Origin: Bacteroidales bacterium
GTDB taxonomy: Bacteria; Bacteroidota; Bacteroidia; Bacteroidales; F082
Length of the DNA: 64,000 nucleotides
Reading direction: 5' to 3'
NCBI GenBank assembly: GCA_017549805.1
Contig: JAFYNJ010000016.1
Span: 1 to 64,000, forward strand
The number at the start of each line of letters is the position of its first letter. Positions within the stretch are counted from its first letter, which is position 1. The position numbers and the translations under genes are program-made. The notes beneath the pieces were generated by a model. The model saw nothing but the letters and a program-made list of their open reading frames with translations. It was not told the origin of the DNA and searched no databases. This document shows, one piece after another, positions 37,908-46,166 of the stretch.

Positions 37908-38822
37908 TTACTTCTGCTGAAAAAAAGTTTTGACCTCCTCTTCCCTCATGTTTCGGAAGCCGTATTCATGGACGACTTGGCCGTCGTCAAGCATCACGAC
38001 GATCGGGAAAACGCCGTTGTTGATCTTCAAGAGCTGTATCACGTCGTCATAGATGACGTATGGATATCGAGCCGATTCCGATTCTTCGAAAAACCGCTCC
38101 ACGCCTTCCTCCGTGCCCATGAACACATAGATGACATCCTCTTCGGGGAAGCCGTAATACGACTGCATCAGGCTCAGCTTTTGGGCGGTCATCATGCAGT
38201 ATTCGCATCCCGAGGAGAAGATACCGACCACCTTCTTCCCTGCTTTCAAGTCTAACTCGTCCAACGGCGGATTGTCCAAGGCCTCTTGGAATAGCTCCAC
38301 TTGCAAGTCGTGGCTGGCGTTATAGGAAGGTGTGTAATTGTCAGGGGGCGAAACGGCAAAAACGGCGATGCTACTTGCCAAGACGACGCCAACGAGTGCC
38401 AACCAGTCGCGTTTGAAATGCCATCCCTTTACCTTAAAGATCAAGGCAAACAGCGCCAGGAGTACCACATTCTTGAGGATGGATTGCCAAGGGTTGAATT
38501 GCAGGTAGTCGCCAAAGCAATGGCAGTTGTCGGTCCGGCCCAATACCATAGCATAAACGAGCAATCCCGTGTAGCCGAGCAGCATCAGCACACTGCCCCA
38601 CCACATCAGCTTGTGGAAGCAGTTCGACACCAACCCGATGCCCAACACTAATTCTATGATGATGGCGGCACGGGCCACCAAGAACGAGAAGTTCAGGCTG
38701 AAAAAGTGGTAACTATAGATATAGATCTCGAACTTGTCCATGTCAGCGATCTTCAGGATGGCGGAGACGATGAACAGGATTCCGAGCAGAATCTTCAGAA
38801 TAAGGGCAAGCCGTTGTTTCAT
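37908..38822 (-). CDS. DoxX/MauE-like membrane protein fused to a thioredoxin-like domain
   Basis: A 304-residue inner-membrane protein of the BT_3928-type family. Four hydrophobic spans form the DoxX/MauE part (about residues 1-145), including NCHCFGDYLQ near 98-107 as in MauE-related proteins. A fifth span is followed by a periplasmic thioredoxin-like domain with the redox pair GCEYCMM near 203-209 and a cis-Pro region NGVFPIVVM. Likely moves electrons or thiols across the membrane; partner unknown. Two cysteine-rich lipoproteins lie directly upstream and are possible clients. Confidence 0.8.
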   Translation of the reverse strand: MKQRLALILKILLGILFIVSAILKIADMDKFEIYIYSYHFFSLNFSFLVARAAIIIELVLGIGLVSNCFHKLMWWGSVLMLLGYTGLLVYAMVLGRTDNCHCFGDYLQFNPWQSILKNVVLLALFALIFKVKGWHFKRDWLALVGVVLASSIAVFAVSPPDNYTPSYNASHDLQVELFQEALDNPPLDELDLKAGKKVVGIFSSGCEYCMMTAQKLSLMQSYYGFPEEDVIYVFMGTEEGVERFFEESESARYPYVIYDDVIQLLKINNGVFPIVVMLDDGQVVHEYGFRNMREEEVKTFFQQK

Positions 38823-38879
38823 AAAACAAGAAGGACGACTAACAATGTAGTCGTCCTCTTAACTTTTCATTAAAAAAGG

Positions 38880-39119
38880 TTACTTTCTCGAGCAATGGAT
38901 TTTTGCGCCGACAATATTGCCAATTTGGGCGTTCCATTGACCGTTGTTCTCAAGGTCGGAGCAGCTACCCGAATCGATGGTAACATCACCGAGTGAAACA
39001 GTGGTGGAAACTCCAAGAACTTCAGCTGTGTATTCACAGTGACAAGTTTTCTCCTTTGAGCATGAAGTGCCCAGTGCCAGCATGGCGAGGGCAGCAAAAG
39101 CTAAAACTACTTTTTTCAT
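38880..39119 (-). CDS. Small cysteine-rich lipoprotein
   Basis: A 79-residue protein: lipoprotein signal with lipobox GTSC, then a mature part of about 60 residues with cysteines in KTCHCEY, SGSCSD and IHCSRK. It resembles the upstream protein at 39132 in signal, CxC motif and spacing (CHCEYTAEV against CQCYAYVDG), so the two are probably paralogues. Function unknown; even cysteine count suggests disulfides. Confidence 0.7.
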   Translation of the reverse strand: MKKVVLAFAALAMLALGTSCSKEKTCHCEYTAEVLGVSTTVSLGDVTIDSGSCSDLENNGQWNAQIGNIVGAKIHCSRK

Positions 39120-39131
39120 GGTATGATGATT

Positions 39132-39524
39132 TTAAGGTTTACCGTTATTTCCTGTGTTATTATTATTGTTGTTGTTATTATTGTTATTGCTGCTGCTGCC
39201 GAACAACTTGTTGAACAAGCGCTCATACCAAGCGCCTTCGGGATCTTTGGGATCCACTTCACGGCAGGTCACCTGACCCCAGCCCACAATCTCCTTGGCC
39301 TTGTCGCTGCAGTTGCCGTCCTCGATGATATACAAGTTGTAGTTGTCACGGGCATTCCAGGCCTCAATCTGTTCTTCCGTCATGTTCCCCACGTCAAGGT
39401 CTTCACCTAAGGGGATGTCCTCGCCGTCAACGTAGGCATAGCATTGGCAATACTTGTTCTTCTGGCAGGAACCAAGCGCCAGCATGAGAACAGCCATTGT
39501 CACCACAAAAAGAAATCTCTTCAT
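39132..39524 (-). CDS. Small lipoprotein with poly-asparagine tail
   Basis: A 130-residue lipoprotein (lipobox LGSC) with CQCYAYVDGED near the N-terminus, GNCSD and VTCREV, matching the cysteine pattern of its smaller neighbour. The C-terminus has SSS followed by eleven Asn encoded by mixed AAT/AAC codons (39156-39188), then TGNNGKP. Likely a disordered tail. ATG 39524 (MKRFLF) is used because the in-frame start at 39554 lies upstream of the -7 box at 39539. Confidence 0.7.
   Translation of the reverse strand: MKRFLFVVTMAVLMLALGSCQKNKYCQCYAYVDGEDIPLGEDLDVGNMTEEQIEAWNARDNYNLYIIEDGNCSDKAKEIVGWGQVTCREVDPKDPEGAWYERLFNKLFGSSSNNNNNNNNNNNTGNNGKP
39156..39197. repeat. Trinucleotide run encoding Asn11 and Ser3
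   Basis: Eleven ATT/GTT triplets then three GCT triplets on the plus strand, read as AAT/AAC and AGC on the minus. Mixed synonymous codons make it less prone to slippage than a pure repeat. Confidence 0.8.
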
Positions 39525-39538
39525 TTTCTTATTTTTTG

Positions 39539-39546
39539 CAAAGATA
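39539..39546 (-). promoter_or_regulatory. -7 box for the lipoprotein pair
   Basis: Minus-strand TATCTTTG, 14 bases before ATG 39524. Confidence 0.55.
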
Positions 39547-39567
39547 CAAAACATCTTTGAATATTGC

Positions 39568-40035
39568 TCAATACCCTTTCAATTGTTTTTCGATGTCGCG
39601 TTTCGAGTCCTTGGTCTTCAAGGTCTCGCGTTTGTCATAGTAATGCTTGCCTCGTGCCAGTGCGATGTTGATTTTGGCCAGGCCTTTCTCGTTGATGAAC
39701 AGCAATACGGGTATGATGGTCAAGCCCTTCTCCTGCACCTTGGTCTTCAGCTTGCGCAACTCGCGGGAGGTCAACAACAGCTTGCGGTCGCGCTTGGGGT
39801 CGTGGTTGTTGTAGGTGCCTTTGTCGTATTCAGCGATATGCATGCCCACGGCAAAGAGCTCATCTCCCTTGAAGGTGCAATACGAGTCGGCCAAACTGGC
39901 CTTGCCGTTGCGGATCGACTTGATTTCCGTACCCGTCAGCACAATGCCGGCTGTGAGCGTGTCCAAAAGGAAATACTCATGTTCGGCACGCTTGTTCTTG
40001 ATGTTGATACTGTTGTTGCTATTTTTCTTGTCCAT
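39568..40035 (-). CDS. smpB: SsrA-binding protein
   Basis: Carries tmRNA to stalled ribosomes. 155 residues with the family core: [36 protein letters not shown] (by its parts TGTEIKSIR and ADSY), [10 protein letters not shown], and the C-terminal tail [20 protein letters not shown] that folds in the mRNA channel. Preceded by an outer-membrane protein gene on the same strand with a nine-base gap. Confidence 0.96.
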   Translation of the reverse strand: MDKKNSNNSINIKNKRAEHEYFLLDTLTAGIVLTGTEIKSIRNGKASLADSYCTFKGDELFAVGMHIAEYDKGTYNNHDPKRDRKLLLTSRELRKLKTKVQEKGLTIIPVLLFINEKGLAKINIALARGKHYYDKRETLKTKDSKRDIEKQLKGY

Positions 40036-40044
40036 CTCAATATG

Positions 40045-40596
40045 CTAAAACGACCAACAGTAACCCATCCTGATGATGTAGGGACTTGCGTAGGGACTGT
40101 CGAATCCCCACGACAGGTCGAACAGCATGGCATAGAACATGTAGGATGTCCCCACATATTGGCGGTAGCCACCTCCGACAAACACCGTGTTGTACCATTG
40201 CGTGCTCGGATTGACCGCGCTGCCTCTGATTAGGCAACACATCTCCTCGTCCTCCACCTGGACATAAATGCCTTTGTAAATCTCGTAATTGGCATAGACG
40301 GCACCCGCGAAGTAATGGTAGAAAATGCTGCCAGTGTAGTATCTGCTGAATTCATATTCGAAATCGTAACCGAGACGCACGCCCACCTCAAGGCTCCTGA
40401 AGGGACGGAAGCCCAGTTGTGGCGAGATGCCGAGATGGAGGCAATTGCCGTAGAAACCGGCTCCTACCGTGCCTCCCGTCACCAATTTGCCCTTCATATA
40501 ATCGGGTGCGCCCCATTTTTGGGCATGACCCACCAAGGGCAGAAAACCGACAAACAATGCCAATGTTACTATTGTGACAAATCTTTTCATCATCAT
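40045..40596 (-). CDS. Hypothetical outer-membrane beta-barrel-like protein
   Basis: About 183 residues: signal peptide ending GHAQ and a mature part of alternating strands rich in Gly, Tyr and Phe (GTVGAGFYG, EVGVRLGYDFEYEF, IIRMGYCWSF) with a terminal aromatic residue, as in outer-membrane barrels. Family not recognised. Three consecutive ATGs (40596, 40593, 40590) leave the exact start open. A minus-strand TATCTTTG at 40609-40616 is the promoter. It heads the smpB transcript. Confidence 0.6.
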   Translation of the reverse strand: MMMKRFVTIVTLALFVGFLPLVGHAQKWGAPDYMKGKLVTGGTVGAGFYGNCLHLGISPQLGFRPFRSLEVGVRLGYDFEYEFSRYYTGSIFYHYFAGAVYANYEIYKGIYVQVEDEEMCCLIRGSAVNPSTQWYNTVFVGGGYRQYVGTSYMFYAMLFDLSWGFDSPYASPYIIRMGYCWSF

Positions 40597-40608
40597 ACTA
40601 TTTTGCAG

Positions 40609-40656
40609 CAAAGATAGTTAATATTATACCAATTATGCCAAAAATAGCTAATTTTG
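40609..40656. promoter_or_regulatory. Divergent promoter pair
   Basis: Minus-strand TATCTTTG (40609-40616) serves the outer-membrane protein/smpB genes; plus-strand TAATTTTG (40649-40656) lies 16 bases before the lipoprotein ATG at 40673. Confidence 0.6.
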
Positions 40657-40672
40657 TACCAAATTTAGTTTC

Positions 40673-42109
40673 ATGAAGAGATTTTTCATCCTGATATGCT
40701 GCATTGCGATCGCCTTTGCCTCTTGCCGCAAGGAGAACAACGTCAGCACCGATCCGAGCCATAAACTTGTTTTTTCCACCGATACCGTCCTGTTCGATAC
40801 CGTTTTTACGAGCTTGGGTTCCTCTACCCTTCATCTAAAGATATACAACCCTTATCGCGACGACCTTGTTATCAGCGAGGTCCGTTTGATGGGCGGGGAG
40901 CAATCGCGTTTCAAGATCAATTTCGACGGTGAGACGGGAACGGAGTTTCACGACAAGACAGTTCCTGCCAACGACAGCATCTACACCTTTTTGAACGTCA
41001 CCATCGATCCCACCGACCAACGCACTCCCTTCGTGGTGGAAGACAGCATTATGTTCGTCACCAACGGGAACCTTCAGACGGTGAAGCTGGTGGCCTGGGG
41101 CCAAAATGCGCGTTATATCGTGGCCGACCAAACCATCACTGGATTCCCAGCTTTCAAGATCGTGGCCGACAGCTTGGAGACCACCCATTGGACCAACGAA
41201 TTGCCCTACGTCATCTATGGCTATGCCTTGATCAATTCGTACGGCACCTTGCACATCCACGAAGGAACGCACATTTATGTGCATAGCGGAGGCGGCATCT
41301 GGTCGTGGAGCGACGGACAGCTGATCGTCGAAGGCACGGCCGAGCAGCCCGTAGTCATTGAAGGCGACCGCTTGGAGCCTTATTTCAAGAGCCAGCCTGG
41401 ACAGTGGGACCGCATCTGGCTGATGGACGGCCGCCCCGGTGCCGACCATCGGATCGACCATGCCATTATCCGCAACGGGTATGTCGGCATACAGACCGAG
41501 TCATTCCTAAAGGCCACGCAGTGTGCGCTTCGCCTCAACAACACGGTGATCGAGAACCAGATGGGCTGGGGCATCTTGGCCCGCGCTTATGCCATCGAGG
41601 CCAACAATTTAGTGATCGACAACTGCAAGCATTATGCCTTCGAGGTGCAGTTGGGCGGCGACTATTTGGTCAGGCACTCCACCATCGGCAATTACTGGTG
41701 GCAGGACGGGCGTTCCACGGCTTCATTGTTCTTCTCCAACGCAGCCGAGCAAGACGACGTCTTGTATGAGTTCCCCTTCCATTTCGAGATGGGCAACAGC
41801 ATTGTGTACGGCGCCTTGACGGAGGAGTTCGGCGCTTCGTTCAGCGCCAACGAGGTGGATACCACCTATCTGTTCGACCATTGCCTGGTCAAGACCGAGA
41901 AATACAGCAATGCCAATCCGGGTTTCAGCAACTGTATCTTCAACGAGGATCCCCTGTTTGTGGATTACCGCAATTTCAACATGCATTTGAGCGACGTGCT
42001 CTCCCCTGCCGTTGGCTCAGGCAGTCCCGTCATTGCCGCACAGGTTCCTTTCGACCTTGAAGGCAAGGATCGCACTGGCACACCTGATCTGGGAGCGTAT
42101 CAGTATTAA
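40673..42109 (+). CDS. Surface lipoprotein with right-handed beta-helix
   Basis: A 478-residue lipoprotein (lipobox FASC). An N-terminal Ig-like part (about 30-145; TSLGSSTLHLKIYNP) is followed by repeated short strands with N and G turns, as in parallel beta-helix proteins (GTLHIHEGTHIYVHSGGG, RLNNTVIENQMGWGIL, NNLVIDNCKHYAF), ending DLGAYQY, which is typical of such Bacteroidota proteins. Often a polysaccharide-binding or lyase-like fold; no catalytic residues identified. Its stop overlaps the convergent lpxD stop within TTAA. Confidence 0.75.
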   Translation: MKRFFILICCIAIAFASCRKENNVSTDPSHKLVFSTDTVLFDTVFTSLGSSTLHLKIYNPYRDDLVISEVRLMGGEQSRFKINFDGETGTEFHDKTVPANDSIYTFLNVTIDPTDQRTPFVVEDSIMFVTNGNLQTVKLVAWGQNARYIVADQTITGFPAFKIVADSLETTHWTNELPYVIYGYALINSYGTLHIHEGTHIYVHSGGGIWSWSDGQLIVEGTAEQPVVIEGDRLEPYFKSQPGQWDRIWLMDGRPGADHRIDHAIIRNGYVGIQTESFLKATQCALRLNNTVIENQMGWGILARAYAIEANNLVIDNCKHYAFEVQLGGDYLVRHSTIGNYWWQDGRSTASLFFSNAAEQDDVLYEFPFHFEMGNSIVYGALTEEFGASFSANEVDTTYLFDHCLVKTEKYSNANPGFSNCIFNEDPLFVDYRNFNMHLSDVLSPAVGSGSPVIAAQVPFDLEGKDRTGTPDLGAYQY

Positions 42110-43047
42110 CCTCCGAACTTCTGGTAGTATTCCTTGAGGAAATCGGGCAACTTACGCATGGCGGCCTGTTCGCGCCATTGCTTGCGGACATCCTGGGCAG
42201 GAACGCCGAACACGGCCTTGCCAGGCTCAATGTTCTTATCAACGGCGGAAGTGGCCAGCACCACGGCACCTTCGCCGATCACCAAGTCCTTGTTGATGCA
42301 GACGCGACCCCAGAGGATGACATCGTCCTCGATGCGGGTGACACCGGCAATGGCGGCATGGCTGCCGATAAGGCAGTTGCGGCCGATGTAGCTGTCGTGG
42401 CCCACCTGGCAGTGGTTGTCCATCTTGGTGCCGCGACGGATGGTGGTGTCGGAGGTGACACCCTTGTCGATGCTGCACAAGGCACCGATCTCCACATCAT
42501 CCTCGATCACCACACGGCCGAACGACTCGAACTTCTTGTAGCTGTCGGACCGACGCTGGAAATAATAGGCGTCAGCACCGATGACGCTGCCGGAGTGGAT
42601 GATGACATTGTCGCCAATCACGCAATGGTCGTAGATGGTGACATTGGGATGGATGAGGCAGTTCTTGCCAATCTTGGCATGGTTCCCGACAAAAGAGCCG
42701 GGCATGACGACGGTGCCCTCGCCTATCTCAGCCGACGGACTGATGGCCTGTGTGCAAGGCTCCGACGGGCGGTAATGCCGCATCGCCTTCAAGAAGGCGT
42801 CGAAGGGGTCGTCATGAATGAGCAGGGCCTTGCCCTCGGGACACTCGACGTGCTTGTTGATAAGCACGACGGTGGCGGCCGAGTTCAAGGCCTTGCCGTA
42901 ATATTTCGGGTGATCCACAAAAGTCACATCACCCGGCTCCACCTTGTGAATCTCGTTGAAACCCGTGATGGGGAAATCCGGATCTCCGACGTATTGGGCG
43001 CCAATGAGATCGGCAATGTGCTTCAATGTGGTCTTCTTGATTTTCAT
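42106..43047 (-). CDS. lpxD: UDP-3-O-acylglucosamine N-acyltransferase, LpxD-like
   Basis: Acyltransferase of the lipid A pathway. An N-terminal uridine-binding domain (about 1-100) is followed by left-handed beta-helix hexapeptides (PSAEIGEGTVVMPGSFVG, IGADAYYFQRR) with the catalytic His in NHCQVGHDSYIG (about residue 226-237). At 313 aa it matches the second, shorter LpxD-like protein that sits by efp in Bacteroidota rather than the one in the main lpx operon, so its exact acceptor is uncertain. The ATG overlaps the efp stop (TAATG). Confidence 0.82.
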   Translation of the reverse strand: MKIKKTTLKHIADLIGAQYVGDPDFPITGFNEIHKVEPGDVTFVDHPKYYGKALNSAATVVLINKHVECPEGKALLIHDDPFDAFLKAMRHYRPSEPCTQAISPSAEIGEGTVVMPGSFVGNHAKIGKNCLIHPNVTIYDHCVIGDNVIIHSGSVIGADAYYFQRRSDSYKKFESFGRVVIEDDVEIGALCSIDKGVTSDTTIRRGTKMDNHCQVGHDSYIGRNCLIGSHAAIAGVTRIEDDVILWGRVCINKDLVIGEGAVVLATSAVDKNIEPGKAVFGVPAQDVRKQWREQAAMRKLPDFLKEYYQKFGG

Positions 43048-43610
43048 TAGGCTTTCACGCGTTCGCAATATTCACCGGTACGGGTGTCAACTCTAATCAA
43101 GTCATCGGTGTTGATGAACAGCGGCACGCGGACCATGGCGCCGGTCTCAACAGTGGCTTCCTTGAGCGCGTTGGTGGCCGTGTTGCCCTTCTCGCCAGGC
43201 TCGGTGTAGGTCACCTGAAGCACGGTCTTCACAGGCATCTCAGCGTAGAGGATGGTCTCGGTGGAGGCATCGACGACGACGTCAACGATGTCGTTTTCCT
43301 TCATGAACTTCACACCCGTGATGTTGTCCTCGGCGATCGGGATCTGGTCGTAGGTCTCGGTGTGCATGAAGATGAAATCCTCACCTTCCTTGTAGAGATA
43401 CTGGTAAGGACGGTGCTCGACGCGAACCTCTTCCAGTTTGACACCGATGTCGAATCTCTTTTCAAGTACATTGCCGCTGAGAACGTCCTTCAGCTTGATA
43501 CGCATGATAGTGTTGCCTTTGCCGGGCTTTACGTGTTGGAAGTCGATGCAGAAATAAATCTTTCCGTCCATGCGGATGGCGCTTCCGATCTTTACATCTT
43601 GACTAAGCAT
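43047..43610 (-). CDS. efp: Elongation factor P
   Basis: Helps ribosomes through polyproline stretches. 187 residues: KOW-like N-domain with HVKPGKGNTIMRIKLKD (about 28-44), where the Lys of PGKG is the modified position in many bacteria, a central OB domain (FIFMHTETYDQIPI) and C-terminal OB domain (VRVPLFINTDDLIRVDTRTG). Translationally coupled to lpxD by a TAATG overlap. Confidence 0.95.
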   Translation of the reverse strand: MLSQDVKIGSAIRMDGKIYFCIDFQHVKPGKGNTIMRIKLKDVLSGNVLEKRFDIGVKLEEVRVEHRPYQYLYKEGEDFIFMHTETYDQIPIAEDNITGVKFMKENDIVDVVVDASTETILYAEMPVKTVLQVTYTEPGEKGNTATNALKEATVETGAMVRVPLFINTDDLIRVDTRTGEYCERVKA

Positions 43611-43653
43611 AGTTCGATTTATGATTTAGAATTAAAAATTTTGAATTAAAGGG

Positions 43654-43661
43654 CAAAAGTA
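43654..43661 (-). promoter_or_regulatory. -7 box for efp-lpxD
   Basis: Minus-strand TACTTTTG, 43 bases before the efp ATG. Confidence 0.45.
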
Positions 43662-43700
43662 CTAAAAAATCATAATACCCCACAAGAATTTCTTAGAAAA

Positions 43701-43991
43701 TCACCTAAAAACGATGTCGGTAAGGACTTCGCGGCCAACAAGATTGTTGAGATTGTCGCGGAGCAACGACTTCGCATAGCCCAACTCGTTGCGCAGGCTG
43801 TCGGAAGTGAGCTTCACAAACAGCACGCCTTCCTTAATATAAAGGTCTTTCGTGTATTGGGCAATGAAGGGACCCACCACCCCGTTCCAGCCGTTGATGA
43901 TCTTGAGCTCGTCAAGATAGCCTGAGCCTTTGTGCTCGGCATAATAGGCCTTGATCAGCTCGCCTACCGTGTTCTGGTTCGGATCATTCAT
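43701..43991 (-). CDS. DUF721 (DciA-like) protein
   Basis: A 96-residue protein with the DUF721 fold, the family that includes the helicase loader DciA: GELIKAYYAEHK, WNGVVGPFIAQYTKDLYI, LFVKLTSDSLRNELGYAKSLL. Overlaps the recF end by 8 bases, a common pairing of replication and repair genes near the origin in many bacteria. A role in loading the replicative helicase is inferred from the family. Confidence 0.82.
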   Translation of the reverse strand: MNDPNQNTVGELIKAYYAEHKGSGYLDELKIINGWNGVVGPFIAQYTKDLYIKEGVLFVKLTSDSLRNELGYAKSLLRDNLNNLVGREVLTDIVFR

Positions 43992-45099
43992 GGTGGATTG
44001 GTTTGATGTGTCCGGCTTCGACTTCGAAGATACGGTGGTTGATGTCGGTGTCCTCGAAAAGCCTTTCGATACGTTGCTGTTGGGTGTCGGTGATGAACAC
44101 CTGCCCGAAATGGTTGTCGCCCACGAGCCTGACGAGCTTCATCACGCGTTGGTCGTCAAGCTTGTCGAAGATGTCGTCCAATAGCAGGATGGGCTTGTAG
44201 CCGATTTTCTGGTAGTTGTATTCGAACTGCGCCAAACGGATGGACACCACAAACGACTTCTGCTGTCCCTGCGACCCGAACTTCTTCAGCGGATGCCCGT
44301 CGAGAAGGAATTCCAGGTCGTCCTTGTGGATGCCAGCGTTGGTGTAGCAGGAATAGGCATCCTGCTGGAGATGCTCTTCAAGCAATTCTTGCAAAGGCTT
44401 CTGGTCCAGCTTGGAAGAATAGCTCACCTCAACCTTTTCCTTACCTCCCGAAACCACCTCATAATAGTGTTGGAAGATGGGCTTGAACTCCTTGAGGAAC
44501 TGGTGGCGCTTGGCATGGATGTCGTCGGCGCAGACGCAGAGCTGGTCGTCCCAGAGCTGCAACAGGGAGCGGTCGAAATGACGGCTGTCGGCAAACTGGC
44601 GCAGCTGCATGTTGCGCTGCAACAGGGCCCGGTTATATTTGAGCAGGGCGCTGAGGTAAAGCGGGTCGAACTGGGAGATCACCCCGTCGATAAATTTGCG
44701 CCGCAGCTCGCTGCCGTCGTTGATGAGGTCGCGGTCGTAAGGCGAGATCATCACCAGGGGGAACTTCCCGATATGGTCCGACAAACGGTCGTATTCCTTC
44801 TTGTTGAACTTGAACGATTTCTTGGCATCGCGCTTCTGGACGCAGGAAACGGATTCGTTCTCCTTGTCGTCGAAGCCGTAGGTGCCGTGGATGCTGAAGA
44901 AATCTTGGTCGTGCCGTATGTTCTGCTTGTCGATGGCACCGAAGAAGCTCTTGCAGAAGGAAAGGTAGTAGATGGAATCGAGGATGTTGGTCTTCCCTGC
45001 CCCGTTGAGCCCGACAAAGCAGTTCACCTTCTCCGAAAACGCCAGGTCGGCGCTCTCGCAGTTCTTGAAGTTGGCCAATCGCAATTCCTTCAGGTACAT
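43984..45099 (-). CDS. recF: DNA replication/repair protein RecF
   Basis: SMC-like ATPase that loads recombinase at gaps. Walker A FVGLNGAGKTNILD (about residues 28-41), ABC signature region FGSQGQQKSFVVSIRLAQ (about 283-300) and Walker B PILLLDDIFDKLD. 371 aa is standard. Starts immediately after the porQ stop and ends in an overlap with the DUF721 gene: one operon porQ-recF-DUF721. Confidence 0.95.
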   Translation of the reverse strand: MYLKELRLANFKNCESADLAFSEKVNCFVGLNGAGKTNILDSIYYLSFCKSFFGAIDKQNIRHDQDFFSIHGTYGFDDKENESVSCVQKRDAKKSFKFNKKEYDRLSDHIGKFPLVMISPYDRDLINDGSELRRKFIDGVISQFDPLYLSALLKYNRALLQRNMQLRQFADSRHFDRSLLQLWDDQLCVCADDIHAKRHQFLKEFKPIFQHYYEVVSGGKEKVEVSYSSKLDQKPLQELLEEHLQQDAYSCYTNAGIHKDDLEFLLDGHPLKKFGSQGQQKSFVVSIRLAQFEYNYQKIGYKPILLLDDIFDKLDDQRVMKLVRLVGDNHFGQVFITDTQQQRIERLFEDTDINHRIFEVEAGHIKPIHHE

Positions 45100-46131
45100 T
45101 TAGAACTTGTTGAGATCCATGGTGATGGTGAGATAGTTGGGCGACATGACGATGCTGTTGCGGGAACGGGCATAGCTGATCTCGAACATCTTGATCTTGA
45201 CGCCCAAGCCAGCCGAGAAGCCCACCAGCGTGCGGGTCTCGGGCACGTCCATGGCAAAGCGTTGTCCATAGTTGAAGGCGGAGCGCAACACGATGTTCTT
45301 GCCAAGGGTCAGCTCGCCTCCGACAACGAAATGGCAAGCCAAGTTACGGGCGAAGCGTGCGACGCCCTTTTCCGGGGAATACACCCCCGTGAGCGGATCG
45401 GTGTGCTGTTCGACGTAAATGGTGGTTTCCGTCAGCTTGTCCCACTTCTGGATGTCGTCGTACCACAGCATGACGGTGACAGGCAGATGCTCGAGCTTGC
45501 GCGAGGCGCCGAAGTCCATGGAGAATGGCAACGGACAATGGCGGTAGTCGAAATTGTTGAAGAGCTGCGTGCCGATGTTACGTGCCGTCAGCGACAGCAC
45601 CCAGCCGTTGTCGGTATGGTACATGCCAGCCACATCGACGGCCATGGCACCGGCCGAATACGACTCATATTGAAGCCCGGCGTATTTGATGGCAGCACCG
45701 ATGTTCCAATGGGGCGAGAGCCGTCGGCCCCAGCCCAAGTTCACCGAAAAGTCGTTGCAGGAGAAGTCGCCTGTGACCATGCCGCTTTCCGAGGTCTCGT
45801 CGAAATGGCCGTAGTTGTGGTATTGCACCGTGGCGGCGAAGCTGCCGATCTTTTCGAAAGAACGGGCATACTGGAGCGTCGCGAAGTTGATGTCGGTGTA
45901 GTAATCCACGTAAGATAAGCCGAGCTTGTTGCTCATGCTCTCGTTGATGGTGGCCGGATTGAAGGTGGAGAGCTGGATGTCGCTGTCGTCCATGGGTAAC
46001 GGCAATCCGCCCAAGGCAGCCACACGGGCTGAATTGGTGGCCCTCAGGAACGAATAGGTGCCGTTGGCCGTCTGCGCCGACGCCCCCACCCCCATCATTA
46101 GAACCAATATTGTAATGACTATTTTTCTCAT
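45100..46131 (-). CDS. porQ: Type IX secretion system protein PorQ
   Basis: Outer-membrane barrel that, with the attachment complex, finishes export of type IX cargo. 343 residues with a signal peptide ending ASAQ and the family start TANGTYSFLRATNSARVAALGG; later LSYVDYYTDINFATLQYAR and FSAGLGVKIKMFEISYARS. The presence of two cargo proteins in this window (31025, 48453) agrees. Promoter not identified. Confidence 0.9.
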   Translation of the reverse strand: MRKIVITILVLMMGVGASAQTANGTYSFLRATNSARVAALGGLPLPMDDSDIQLSTFNPATINESMSNKLGLSYVDYYTDINFATLQYARSFEKIGSFAATVQYHNYGHFDETSESGMVTGDFSCNDFSVNLGWGRRLSPHWNIGAAIKYAGLQYESYSAGAMAVDVAGMYHTDNGWVLSLTARNIGTQLFNNFDYRHCPLPFSMDFGASRKLEHLPVTVMLWYDDIQKWDKLTETTIYVEQHTDPLTGVYSPEKGVARFARNLACHFVVGGELTLGKNIVLRSAFNYGQRFAMDVPETRTLVGFSAGLGVKIKMFEISYARSRNSIVMSPNYLTITMDLNKF

Positions 46132-46138
46132 AACTTTA

Positions 46139-46166
46139 ACCTTTCACCTTTCACCTCTCACCTCTA
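46139..46166. repeat. Heptamer array, word GGTGARA
   Basis: ACCTTTC, ACCTTTC, ACCTCTC, ACCTCTA between porQ and nusB. On the minus strand the nusB stop TAG (46164-46166) is formed by the first unit. Confidence 0.8.

Noticed and set aside
39156-39197. Asn/Ser codon run as a slippage-prone contingency locus
   Set aside because: Codons are mixed AAT/AAC, and changes of a triplet would not shift the frame, so on/off switching is not expected.
44293-45918. 541-residue open frame on the plus strand
   Set aside because: Antisense to recF and porQ, both with clear family motifs; long shadow frames are common in this codon usage.
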